The position numbers and the translations under genes were made by a program. This document shows, piece by piece, positions 45,747 to 57,240 of a stretch of 64,000 nt of DNA. Position 1 is the first letter of the stretch; each line of letters starts with the position of its first letter. The notes beneath the pieces were generated by a model that searched no databases, had not been told where the DNA came from, and saw only the letters and a list, made by a program, of their open reading frames with translations. The DNA comes from Euphorbia lathyris. Its lineage: Eukaryota; Streptophyta; Magnoliopsida; Malpighiales; Euphorbiaceae. Where the stretch lies: contig NC_088915.1 of assembly GCF_963576675.1 (NCBI RefSeq), forward strand, positions 3,353,001 through 3,417,000, read 5' to 3'.

Positions 45747-48700
45747 GATTTCATCATATACGGGAACATATCAACTTCAACCAACATCAATCTCAAACTT
45801 TTTCAAATTAACCAAAAAAGGTCTCCAGTTCATGGCTATAACATGTAGATCAAAGACGAAACAACCATAAAAACAGAATTAATTTCTTCAACTGTTTTAT
45901 AATTAATTAATTAATTATTATCTTCATCTTGTCTCAATGGAATCTAAAATATTCTAACAAGAATTCCTTTCTCTTTCTCTGATGAATCACTGATTATTGC
46001 GCATAAGTTTTCCTAAATCGGAATTAATTAAGCATCTAAAAAGCCGGTGAACGTAAGAATTGAATTCCTAACATGGCTCAAATCATCCTTCCATTTCCTG
46101 TACAGACGGAGACATTTTTCTTTTCCAGCAAGTTACATTTTTATATACTATGTTGAACTCTTCTTCCTTAGCTTTTCAGCATTTCGTTTCAAATTCAGTT
46201 TCAGTGCAACATAGCACATATATAATCCTCAAAAATGCTCATCTCATAATTCACTCTCTTTACTTGGAAACAATGGAAATAGATTAAGATGTTCAATGGA
46301 TTTAAATTCATTCGGTGTTGATCAAACAATTAAAATACCCATATAATATAGTCATTACAAATGCAATGAATTACTACCAGAAAATACCAAACAAGAATAC
46401 AGGAGAAGCATAAAAAGTACATGAGTTGAATCAATTTGCCTAAAAGTATGCAACTGAATTGAAGCAAAACAATAATACCATTTCAGAAAATCAGACGCCA
46501 ACAACTTCGTGATAATTTGTTACAAACAACAAATTAGTATTTTGAGAGAAATGTCTAGGATTGCCAAACTAAAATGAACAATTGCTAATGTTTTACTAAA
46601 TGAACAAACACGATTTGGACTCTGCAATTTTCTCCATTGCAAATTAAGCTAAAAATGGTTACTCCCAAAGCCGCAATCTCAACTAGTTGGAAATGAATGA
46701 AATTACAACAAAGATAATTGTCTGATGAAATTTAGATAATATTCAGATCAAGCATCACCAGCATAGTCTCATCAAATAACAAACAATCTTGATTTGTATC
46801 AAAAAAACTTATTATAACAAAAAAAGCATAAACAAACTTGTGGTTTCAATTTCAAGTAATCATATCATCCTGACACATCAGATAGCTAGGTTATATAGAA
46901 AAACACACCAGAGAGCAACATCTAATAACAAAAATTAGCATATCCAGTTTAAAACAAACATATAGGGTTTCAAATAATCATATCATATCATCATAGAACA
47001 CATCAGACAGCTTATGTAAGCCACTCATAAGCAAACACATTTAACAATAGATCTATTGAAATCACGATTACAATCCTCAAATTCTCACCTTTTGGCATAA
47101 TCATTTTAAAAAAACCACTATAGTAAACAAGTAATTAAAGAAAGATTAATAATGATACACCATTTGTAAACACATATAATAAGATAGGGTAGCGGCAAAA
47201 CTCATTATATCTTCAGAATTGCCATTAAAACATAAAACCCAACAAAGAAAAAGTGCAAAGATTTACCATAAACAATTGTAAGCAGTAATTTGGTTTGTCA
47301 AGCAAGATAGTTTCCTGCAAAAAAAAAAAAAGACAGGTTCAAAATACATATGGATTGGTGAGCAACAAAAAACAAAAGCAAATAAAGAAGTTACAATTGC
47401 TCAATTCACCTGTAAACAAACACAACCCTTTTTTGCTAATAATATTTTAGCAGATAAAGTTATGGAGGTTATTAATCCGGAAGATGATTTTGTAGGGTTC
47501 ATAACCATCACTTGATGCTCCTCCCTTCTTTCTTGAGGAAGGGTTTCTACCGAATTAAGCTTGATTCTCATTGGAAATTTACCCGACGAACGAGCAGTTA
47601 GAGATGAGATCCTAAAAGCATTGTTGAATGCTAACTTGATAGAGAAGATAAACCCTAATTCTAACCATTGATTTCTATAGAATTGATTACGCCACTTTCT
47701 GGAGAAGATAAACCCTAATCCTAACCGTGTCCATAATTGATATAAGGGCTATCTGCTATTCAGATCTCAAAGAGGAGATATCTATGAACATTGGGTAACC
47801 CTAATTGCTATTCGGCGATTGAGAAGAGCAAAGGTGTAAGTCCAATTATATAGGTGATGTCATCCCTAACTCTCAAACCTCACCTACTCCCTAAAGTTTT
47901 AAAGTTTTAAATTACACCCTCTATTTTTGTCTAATTATCTTTAATAACCTCCTATTTTTGTCCAATTGCATTTAATAACTTCTATCTTTATATAATTAAA
48001 TTCGAAAGCCTCAAAACTTCAATTGTTCTCTAAATTTTTAAAAGTTCATAAGTATTTACCTATAATTTATTTTATTTATTTTTACATGTGACACAGGGTG
48101 TCTCTCACTGCAAGAGTTTGGGCCAAATATTAGTCTTTAATTTAACCCTAATATTTTTAAATGTAGTGTTGATTTAACCTTAACGTACAAAATGGTGCAA
48201 ATTTAAGTATAATATTTCCAAGTAAGATCAATTTTAGTCATACGTTATCGAAAATTAGAAAAAACATGTTTTATTAGAATTTTACTACCACTTTAGGTTA
48301 TTAGTTTATTACTAAAAAAAATGTAAAAATTCTGCTAAAATGCTAAAAACTAAATCTGCTACATATAAATTAATCACAACTTTTTTTATCAAATTGTGTA
48401 AAATATTACAGTGTTATTAATATAGTTATAAACAACAATTAAAAAATATATGAAATTGCTTCGATTTATTCACATACTTATTTAGAAGATACAATGTGAT
48501 AATTAACTAACAGTAAACCAATCTTTTTAAATTTTCAACAGTGTTTTGCTAAAATTGGTCTTGCTTGAAAAAATTAGGATTTAATTTGCATCACTTCATA
48601 TGTTAGGGGCTAAATATGCACTTTGATTGAAGCGTTATGGTTAAATTTGACCCTTATCCCAATAAAAAAATGTACAAAAACTTACAACATAAATATCACA

Positions 48701-49030
48701 TGTTGCAATTATTGAGTTTGTATTGTGATCATGTCGTGTCAATTTCGACTTAGTGTCAAAATGATTAAACCGTAGTCCGACCCAAAAAATTTCATATCAA
48801 TCTCGTATTAACCTAATCGGGATAGTATCGATTACGTGTGGTGTTGTCGAGTCATATTTAATTTTAATTTGGATCAAATTTATTTTTAGGAAAACCTCAC
48901 TTTTAATCTTCAGGTTATTGGGATTCTCCATCTCATTTTATAAAATGACTTAATTTTTATCCTTGCCGTAAAATATTGGTTCAATTTTATCATTTTCTAA
49001 TAAATTCCGTGGGCACGTTTTATTCGAAAT

Positions 49031-49160
49031 AGAACTCCTGCACCGACTGGAACTCGCTGGAGCCACCAACGTCAACGGTGATAACACCGGGACTGACGGG
49101 ACAAAACCACTTGTGGTGGTGCTTGGTGGAGGTGTTAGATAATGATTAAAATGAAATAAG
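49031..49160 (-). pseudogene. pectinesterase-like gene fragment
   Basis: The minus strand encodes HHHKWFCPVSPGVITVDVGG, then SSEFQSVQEF, which resembles the start of the pectinesterase domain (VITVDxNGxGxFxSVQxAVD). The fragment is cut at 49,031 against repeat unit U-e, before any catalytic residue. The call rests on one short motif. Confidence 0.45.
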
Positions 49161-49690
49161 GCAGCGATCTTGATCTAATGAAATAAAACTTTCTCTCTCT
49201 AACTCTTTTTTCTCTCTCTATTATTCTGTTAAAATTACAAAAGAAAAAGGTTTCAATATGAATTGAGTTAGTGAAAATACAATTTTGTGATTTTTGTATG
49301 TTACAAATTTATTGGTTATGGCAAAATAGACTAGAGAGAGAATGGAAGAGATTGAAGAGGAATGAGTCGAAATAGATGAGAGAGAAATAGGAGTTAGAGA
49401 GAGAGTGCAAGAGATAGATGTTGAAAGAGGAAGAAAGTAGGGTTTTTAATTAAGGGAAAAGAAATGGGTATAAAAGTAATTTTAATTGGTGGTCCCACAA
49501 TTCAATTTTTTAAAAGTTAAAAAATGCTAACATGGCGCGTTGACCAGACGTTGACCGGTCATTTTTACCTACTATACACCATAATGGGAGGTCACCTATA
49601 AGGTCGTACATATTAGTGAGACAAATTGAAGGTTGTATACCAAAGTGTGAAATGGATCAAAGGTTGTACACCATTAATGAAATTTACCCC
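49161..49690 (-). other. CT-rich leader and MULE-like end
   Basis: On the minus strand 49,690 starts GGGGTAAATTTCATTAATGG and continues with TGTACAACC-type repeats seen at ends of plant MULE-like elements. Further in, 49,190-49,470 is a CT-rich stretch (CTCTCTCTAACTC, AAAACCCTA) typical of a plant 5' leader. With the pectinesterase-like fragment it could be the right half of a Pack-MULE. The left terminus is missing. Confidence 0.4.
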
Positions 49691-49753
49691 ATTTATTCAC
49701 CTAGACGAGTAAGTACAAATTTCGTGGGCGAAATTTTTTAAGGTGGGGAGGAT

Positions 49754-51607
49754 TGTCACGTCCGTGTCTAAATTTTTAGAATTTATACCTAGATATTAAT
49801 ATATATTATAATTATTGGGTATGTGATTTTTATTTGGTGTTATAGGAAAAATTTGGAGTTAATTCGATGGGTTTAGGTGTAAATTAAAAGTTTAGGGTAA
49901 TTATTAAAAGATTATATAAAGATGGAGGACCAAAAGGGATATTTGATAAATTTGGGATATAAATCCCAAATGTTCCAGACTCTCTCGACATCATCTTCTT
50001 TTCCTTCTTTTTCTTTCCTGTTTCTTTTGTCTCTTCGTCGTCTTCGACCGTTTCTTTGATTTACGGATATTCAACCGTACAAATCACTTGAAATTTAAAC
50101 TATAGCATCCTTAGGCATAGATCTAAATCCTAATCGAAGAGTTTCTGAATTTTGAAAGTGTTTGGAGGGGAAACGTCTTAGACTGATTTAGCGGAGGTAA
50201 GTAACTATCAACTATATTTTGAGTTTTATGTATACAGATATATATATATATAATCAAAGAATTTCCAGAAATTGATATTTTAGGGTTATGCCGAAATTTT
50301 ATAAAATTGAGGTTTTTCACAATCTTGCTTTTTATTGTGAAATTATAGTTCAAATGAACTATTGACTATGTTTATATATGAATTACAAATTTTACTTGGT
50401 TATGTTGATTTGAGGTTTTCGTTGATTGATTAACTTTGGAATTTTAGTTGATTAAGGATTGATATTTTGGAGAATTGAACACTTGTGAGCTTGATTATGA
50501 TCAAGTGAAGTATATACATATACATATATGTTTTTGGTTTCAATATATATATATATATATGGAATTAAATGTTTGGTATCCATTGGGAGTAGTCCGGTAT
50601 GGTGGATTTAATTTTCAAAACCATATTTAGTGAGAAATATGGCCTGTGTACACAGTCTGAAGACCTATTGGGTATGGCAGAGAAGTGTTGGGTAAGATCA
50701 TATGGGATAGGCAATGTTAAGAGACGTCTCGTATATGTTGTGAATTGTGATTTGAATTATAAGGGGATGAACTCAAGAATGGATACAAGATTATATATTT
50801 TTGGTTTTTGGTTTAATACCTTGATCCTATTATGAACTTTAGTTTTGAGTATATTTTACAAGGTTTTGATTAAATCCTTTATAAATGTCTATATATGTAG
50901 TTATATTAAGTAAAGTTGATTTTTAGAGCTGATAGTTTCTTATTGTGATTTTTATCTCATGTTTTCCAAATGTTTTTATTGTTTTGTTTTAGGCGAGGAA
51001 TTGCAAGGTACCGAGAGGGGTACTCGATCCTAGGGCGAGGTTCGGTTACAGCTACGAGGTGCAAGTCGTCTCTAGGGTATTGTATCCATTTTGTTCATGT
51101 ACATATATGTGGATAGTATACGGACACTTGTATAACTTGTTTTTGGCAGTGTCCTTTTGTTTGGTTTGTATTATCTACTGGTATATCTATAATTAGCTGG
51201 AGTTGAGAACTTATGGAATAGTGTGATATCGGTTATGATTAAGTCATAACTTTGAGCTAGTGATATAGAGAATTGTCTATATAGGTGCTGCTGGAAGATC
51301 AGATTCATATCTGAATCTTGTGATGCATTTTTCGACCAGATATAGGCCGAATCTGTCATGGAGTCCTAAATGAAAGTTCTTTATTTTTATCTTATGTTTC
51401 CAGGGGTTTTTGAATCGCATTAATCGGACTCCGTATGAAAAAGTTAAGCTGGAAACGATATATGTTATTCATTTTAGCTTTAAACCAGAATTTGGTTTTT
51501 GATTTGATTTTTCTCCTTAATTGAGAGATATTGCTACTGGTTTATATAATAAGTCAGTGGTAATGTCTCACCGTCTTATCTGATCTTATTTTGGGCCGGG
51601 TTTGACA
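49754..51607 (+). repeat. Tekay/Del-type gypsy 3' LTR
   Basis: 1,854 bp from TGTCACGTCC to GGGCCGGGTTTGACA, with TGTCA/TGACA ends. Upstream, TCGTGGGCGAAATTTTTTAA and the purine tract AAGGTGGGGAGGAT match the end of Del/Tekay chromoviruses, so this is a 3' LTR with a ~60 bp internal remnant. A TATATAAAG box is near 49,912. The 5' LTR and all coding sequence are missing. ORFs within it (such as 50,599-50,835) are judged fortuitous. Confidence 0.82.
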
Positions 51608-52075
51608 TAATGTTTCAGTCAAAGTGGAGATTTTGCCCCTACGTATGAAATGATGCGAGTTAAACCCTAATTTTTTTCCAAGCAAGATCAATTTTAGCCC
51701 CGCGTTATCGAAAATATAAAAAGACTGATTTACTGTTATTTAATTATCACGTCGAATCTTTCAAATAAGTTTATCGATCAATTGAAGCAGATTCATATAC
51801 TTTTTATACCTATATTAATAACACTCTAAATATTTTAGACAATTTGACATAAAATTATGATTATTTATATGTAGCCGATTTAGTTTTTACTAGCATTTTA
51901 GCAAAAATTTTCTAATTTTGTATATGTACTAATAAAACATGTTTTTTTTTCTAATTTTCTATAACGTAGGACTTAAATTGATCTTACTTGGAAACGTTTA
52001 AATTTGTATTGTTTCATATGTTAACGTTAAATCGACACATCCTTAAGACGTTAGGGTTAAACTTGGTTTTATCCC
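51608..52075. mobile_element. foldback MITE remnant
   Basis: Same family as 4,211-4,743: GTTTCAGTCAAAGTG at the left, GGTTAAACTTGGTTTTATCCC-like at the right, with complementary arms around GATCAATTTTAGCCCCGCG and TAGGACTTAAATTGATC. The Tekay LTR appears to sit in its left end. Confidence 0.6.
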
Positions 52076-52640
52076 TAAAATCTATCTAGTCTTATCCCTA
52101 AATTAGTATGAATACTATATTCCTCCTGTATTTTTCCATGTTTATATTAACAAAAAATAAAAAGTAAAATCATATGTCACGCCAAAACAATATTTGCAAG
52201 ACATGAATTCAATTCGGTTAATAAATTAGTATAAATAATTTATTAGTCTTCATATTTTTGCGCACCATATTGTTTAGTCTTCCTATTTTGAAAAACACAT
52301 TATGAGGTCCCTACCATTTGTCACGCTTAATCCTTTAGTCCTTTTGTCTATTTTTTAATTTTTTTAAGCAAACATATGTTATCTTTCACGACAGTCATAT
52401 TGGGATACAAAACGATCCTATTACTCTGTTATTTTTTGTCTCCCTATTTACACCAAAATATAACGGTTAATTTTTTTTAAATACACCGACAGACCAAAAC
52501 GTTAAGAGTAACAGATTTTAGAGATTCTATGATGTGTTTTCAAAATAGAAGTACTAAACAATGTGTTAGGGAAAAAAAGAGAGGTCTAATAAATTATATA
52601 CCCATAAAATTCTGATATGATTTTACTCTCTTATTTTCTC
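52076..52640. other. AT-rich DNA without a recognised gene
   Basis: Noncoding. It includes diverged inverted blocks (TTTAGTCTTCCTATTTTG, GAAGTACTAAACAATGTG) that may be the arms of an old MITE from ~52,240 to ~52,600. No termini or target duplication could be fixed. Confidence 0.4.
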
Positions 52641-52865
52641 TTGTTCCATCTACTTGGCCCAAAAGTTTAACTTCCCCCGAACTTTCAAAAGTTCTAAATG
52701 GTTAGTTATTCCTGTGTAATTGCATTCGATAACCTCATAAACTCTTGGAACTTCAACGAGATAGTTGATGTTTTGAGATTATTGAATACAATTGGACAAG
52801 TATAGAGGTTATTAAATGCAATTGGATAAGAATATAAGGTTTTTTAATGTAATTAGATAAGAATA

Positions 52866-53685
52866 GGGATAAGGTATCAAAATAGGCCTAAGGTTTTTGG
52901 GGAAGTATCAATTTAGGCTCAACGTTCAAAATATCATCAATATAGGCTTAACATTTACAACATAATATCAATTTAGGCTTAACGTTTACAATATAGCATC
53001 AATTTAGGCCTCACGTACAAAATAGCACCAATATAGGCTTAAAGTTTACAAAATAATACAAATTTAAGCTTAACGTTTAAAAAATATATCCAAATTACGC
53101 TACACGTCATAATTAAATTAATCATATTATATTCTTGTCCATTAAGATCTTATATTTGTTTTTCATCAATAATTCCATGACTCCTAAATTTCATTGCTCA
53201 TGTAATATATGCAAACTAAAAGTAATTGAATATCTACAATTTTGTTCGAAATATTGTAGATAGTCAATGACATATATCAATATTATTTTAACTAGCGTTC
53301 GAAATATTCAATTACTTTTAGTTTTCATATATTACATGAGCCATAGAATTTAGGATCATGGAATGATGATGAAAAACAAATATAAGGTTTTAATGGACAA
53401 TAATACTAATTAATTATATTATAATAAATAATAAAATAGAACTAAATAAAAAAATAACATGTAAAGTTAATAGGAAAAGAATATAATATGGTTAATTTAA
53501 TTGTGACGTTTAGTTTAAATTTGATATATTTTGTAAACGTTAAGCCAATATTGATGCTATTTTGTACGTGAGGCCTAAATTGATGCTATATTGTAAACGT
53601 TAAGGCTATATTGGTGCTATTTTGAACGTTGAGCCTAAATTGATACTTTTCAAAACACGTTAGGTCTATTTTAGTACCTTATCCC
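52866..53685. mobile_element. 820 bp foldback MULE with 9 bp TSD
   Basis: Ends GGGATAAGGTA and TACCTTATCCC, flanked by a perfect 9 bp target duplication ATAAGAATA (52,857-52,865; 53,686-53,694), the size diagnostic of Mutator-like elements. Both arms contain tandem ~30 bp units (ATCAATTTAGGCTTAACGTT-type), and the interior continues as a palindrome (TGTAATATATGCAAAC against its complement near 53,330), so nearly the whole element can fold. No ORF. Confidence 0.93.
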
Positions 53686-53699
53686 ATAAGAATATAGAG

Positions 53700-54330
53700 T
53701 AATTTAGCACTTTAAAAATTTAGGGGGTTGTTGGAATATATCAAGCTTAATATTTTATACTAATTAAATATCTCACACAAATGGCCTGGCCTATATAACT
53801 ATAGCTACTGTTTTCACAACTCTTGTTTTCTCCGCCCCTCTCTTGTCTTCTCTGTAAATGTGTCTGTGCATTCCATATTAATACCTCCCCCCGAGAGATC
53901 TCAAATCTGGAAAGTTGTTGTGATGTTGATGGTGTGCGATTAGGGTTTACCTTCTGCAGAAAGTGGCTCAACAAATCTTCGAGGTAACAAAGCAAATCAA
54001 ATCTATGAAAACCAATTAAATCAGCATTCAGCAATGCTTTCAGAATCTCATCAAGTGATAGTCATGAACCTCCATGACGTTATCTGCTAAAATATTAATA
54101 GCACAAAGCTCTATATTTGAATTGCCCAATTCCAAGTTATTTCTGAGTTTTTGTTGGCATTTACTATTTGTTGCTCATTGGATTTTGATTCCATAATGAT
54201 TTTTTTTTGCAGGAAATATTTTCTTTCCGAGCAACTACTTGAAAGCTATTGAATTTTAGAAGCATAATTCTTTCCGGTAAAACTTTGGACTTTTCATCTC
54301 TTGAATTTTAGGTTTTAATGAGAATTGTGA
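53700..54330 (+). pseudogene. 5' region of the Plus-3/coiled-coil gene, copy C'
   Basis: TATATAA at 53,792-53,798, a leader with TTTTCTCCGCCCCTCTC, GATTAGGGTTTACC, then an intron-like part ending TTTTTTTTGCAG at 54,212. It matches 12,341-12,960 in inverted orientation. The upstream part was split by the MULE at 52,866. Confidence 0.55.
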
Positions 54331-54524
54331 AGAGATCTATATTACTCCTAATCTATGCTATTGGGAAACATGGGTATCTATTGAATTTCCAGGGGTAGTT
54401 CTGAGAGTCTTATAGTTGTTATAGAAGCTTCACGAACTCCTTTTATTAGTTCAAGGAGGCAGAATCACCAGATAGTAACAAGTCTTGGAAATAGGTACAT
54501 CCGAAGTATCAATCCACGAAAAAC

Positions 54525-54970
54525 AATAATATAAAGAAGTGATTATAGTTCATGTTGGGATGTGAAAAACACTGGTACCAAAGAAAATGACACTTTCTTA
54601 TATACATATTTATAAATAGGAAACATCCAGCAGATAAATACCTATAACATGAACAAGCATGTGAGAGTTTTTCTCGAGGTAGTCATAAGGGTCAGAATTG
54701 ACTCTTACAATACTTCCTATTATCTTTTCTTTAAATGTTTCTGAATCCTGGAGAAGCTCCTGAACTAAACTCTTTTTCAAGCAGATAAGTTTAATATTCC
54801 TGATAATATAAGAAAGTGTCACATGCTTGTTCATGTTATAGGTATTTATCTGCTGGATGTTTCCTATTTATAAATATGTATATAAGAAAGTGTCATTTTC
54901 TTTGGTACCAGTGGTTTTCACATCCGCACATGAACTATAATCACTTCTTTATATTATTGTTTTTCATGGA
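54525..54970. repeat. shortened Plus-3 hairpin, copy C'
   Basis: Left arm 54,525-54,805 and a truncated right arm 54,805-54,970 correspond to the hairpin at 10,816-11,610 with the central ~350 bp deleted. The outer ~150 bp of each arm still pairs (CCAAAGAAAATGACACTTTC against its complement). Confidence 0.75.
54643..54805 (-). pseudogene. Plus-3-like exon, best-preserved copy
   Basis: The minus frame is open through NIKLICLKKSLVQELLQDSE, then TFKEKIIGSIVRVNSDPYDY and LEKNSHMLVHVIG, the N-terminal part of a Plus-3 domain. It faces away from the coiled-coil exon on the plus strand (54,995-55,419), which fits an inverted arm, not the coding copy of one gene. About 54 residues; the rest of the domain is absent. 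Confidence 0.6.
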
Positions 54971-54994
54971 AATTGGGATAATACTTTGAAGTCA

Positions 54995-55419
54995 GCATCC
55001 CAATTCGATATGTATATGGAGCAAATGCAACAAGTCTTGGAAAAAGCTCGGATGTCCTACCATGCGAAAGAGAGGGCTTATCAAAACTTGAGTATGCAAC
55101 ATCAAATGTTGCTTAGGGAGTTCGATCATCAGAAGATATATGGAGACTTCTAGGTTCAAACACGAACTATACATGACGAGAAATCTCTTAGATGGCTATG
55201 AAAAAAGCTTTGAATGAGACAACTAAAGAATTCACCGAGTATGGTGGTCCTGAAGAACCAATTTACATGGATACATGGTCTAGTGGTCCTGTTTTGAGCA
55301 CGAGTGAACAGGAGAAGTTGCCTTTTAAAGAAGAGATGACACAATATGCTCCAGATGAAGAACAAGATATGACAGAATGTGCTCCATCCGAAAAACAAGT
55401 TACTCAACAATCTATTTAA
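54995..55419 (+). pseudogene. coiled-coil protein 3' exon, copy C'
   Basis: ASQFDMYMEQMQQVLEKARM and SYHAKERAYQNLSMQHQMLL precede a ~70 bp deletion at about 55,135 that removes MAHNLHKAKMEEQQRRH and shifts the frame. The end is cleaner than in copy C: EEMTQYAPDEEQDMTECAPS and EKQVTQQSI, then TAA at 55,417-55,419. The two copies have different lesions, so each decayed after the duplication. Confidence 0.6.
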
Positions 55420-55439
55420 CTGATCCAACTTTATGTTTT

Positions 55440-55930
55440 AAGTGAAATTTGATTGAAACTTCTTAACTTTGTTTTAAACATTGTTGGTATGCTAATTTTT
55501 GTTATTAGACGTTTCTATCATAATTAGTTTGTCTATGATAAAACTATGCCAGCTATGCTTGAAAGGTAACTTGATTTGAATGCTATCTACATCAGCCTAT
55601 GATCTCTGTATCTTTATGAGATGTTTTTAATTGAAATTATTTGATCCAATTTAATTCCATTTGACATCTTAATATGTATTTCCATTGTTTCCAAGTAAAT
55701 AGAGTGAATTTATATATGAGCATTTCTGAATTAGAAGGATTATATATGTGCTAAGTTTCACACAAATAGATATCAGAAATGTTATTTCTAAAAAGAAACG
55801 TAAATATAAACGAAAAAGAAATGTTATGTTCATCTTTGACTGTTATTTCAGTTGTGGTCATATAAATGTAAGACTTGCTCCATATTTTCAAAATTAAACC
55901 CACCACGTTAATAAATGTGATGGAAATAAT
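55440..55930. other. AT-rich DNA of the inverted gene block
   Basis: Noncoding. Matches 10,040-10,330 in inverted orientation up to ~55,740. Nothing gene-like is seen. Confidence 0.45.
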
Positions 55931-55964
55931 TGACATCCTTCTTTTATTCACTATAAAGGAGATT

Positions 55965-57240
55965 CAGATGCTCCATCATCATAAGGTTCAAATGGAGTAG
56001 ATGGTTATTCAGCTTTGATGAGGATTTAGTATGTGGCTTGATGAGTTTTGACAAGTTGCTGCGGCAAGCATACTTTTCTCCTAATAAATTTTTTGCAGAT
56101 CGGGTTATGGGTTCATAACTATCACTTGATGGTGTTCCCTACTTTCTTGAGGAAGTGTTTCTAGCAAATTAAGCATTGTTTCTTCCTTCATAGTCCATTC
56201 CTCTCTTCAATAATGCTCTTTTTAAGGACAGATGTTTGATTAAAGAAATTGCATTCTTTTAAGGGCATATATGATGATTCACTGAAGGGAACACGGTCTG
56301 TTTGCATAACGGTACCGACATATTTTTTTTGCAACGGAGAACCATCATTTATAGGGATGGTTTGGCCCCTACTCATCTATCCATCTTTATTTGCGATTGC
56401 GGCTCCCAACATATGAAGGGTTGTGCATTTTCTTTTATGCTCCAAGGAGGCCAAAACGATGTCTTTCCTCACATTTTTGGGGAAGTGTTCCTACCGAGTT
56501 AAGCTTGGTTTTTTCCTTCATAGTTAATTTTCCTCGTCGGAAATTTATCAAACTCTACCAGTTAGAGACGAGATTATGTAAGCATTGCTCAATGCTCTGG
56601 TTTAATAGGTAGAATGGTTTTTGTCTTTTAAAGTTAGAGTTTGATTACAATGAAACTAATGTTGTTCTAAATTAGTAAATGAATATGTTGTTCTAGTCAT
56701 GTGCACCCAATGATGTTTAATTTCCAATTCCAAATTCTTATTTTTTTTTTTTGTTGAGGATGTTACAAAAATATTTCAGAACGTTACAACCAAGATTTGC
56801 ATTTTCAGGCTACCTGAATATCCTAAGCAGCTTCTGACTCACCTTTCACAATCATTCCACACCACAAAATCACTCTAAATTAGAGTAAAACAAATAAATG
56901 TTATCATGATTATTGATATACGTGAATATCAGATTTGGACAGACCAGACATATCTATATAGAAATTGTATTTTATCGAACTTATTCACATCTCCTCCTCT
57001 GGTAAAATTTTGTCTTATGGTTTAAACGTGTAGAAAAAATGACTGAAACTGTAAAAGTAACTAAACATATCTCTTGAGTGACTGCTATATCTCTTATCTT
57101 ATGTTTTCTTTTCTTTGGTGTTCCTCTTTTATGTATCACAGAAGGTTAACAGTATTTTATTATATGGTAGACAACAGCCTCACACCAAATGGTTGAATTT
57201 AAGTAAAATGGTGTAAGGTATTTTATTATATACTTTCTCA
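55965..57240 (+). pseudogene. decayed 3' ends of repeat units (+)
   Basis: 56,030-56,190 encodes SFDKLLRQAYFSPNKFFADR, then stops, and 56,440-56,640 repeats the later part (EIYQT-type and TTATGTAAGCATTGCTCAATGC), so two diverged copies of the 86-codon ORF region are present, both broken. 56,188-56,376 (minus) carries the KKYVGTVMQTDRV peptide of the gene block. At 56,744 a T14 tract starts ~400 bp of unrelated DNA, perhaps a minus-strand retroposon tail. Confidence 0.5.

Larger units (their letters stand above)
44640..49030 (-). repeat. promoter-bearing repeat unit U-e
   Basis: The only unit with promoter, uninterrupted body and 3' ORF: promoter 47,846-47,862, leader and body 45,750-47,845, ORF 45,022-45,282, tail to 44,640. 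A 174 bp tandem duplication lies at 45,399-45,746. The upstream part contains a foldback MITE at 48,120-48,660 and is cut at 49,030 by unrelated DNA. Confidence 0.72.

Noticed and set aside
50599..50835. 78-codon plus-strand ORF
   Set aside because: It lies wholly within the Tekay-type LTR, has no recognisable motif and no support as a gene.
53747..54034. 95-codon minus ORF across the copy C' leader
   Set aside because: It is antisense to a TATA box and leader on the plus strand, and its counterpart at 12.8 kb is not open. It is kept only as part of the inverted-end comparison.
56744..57130. Possible SINE with a T14 tract
   Set aside because: No Pol III A or B box and no target duplication could be identified, so it is mentioned only in the description of 55,965-57,240.
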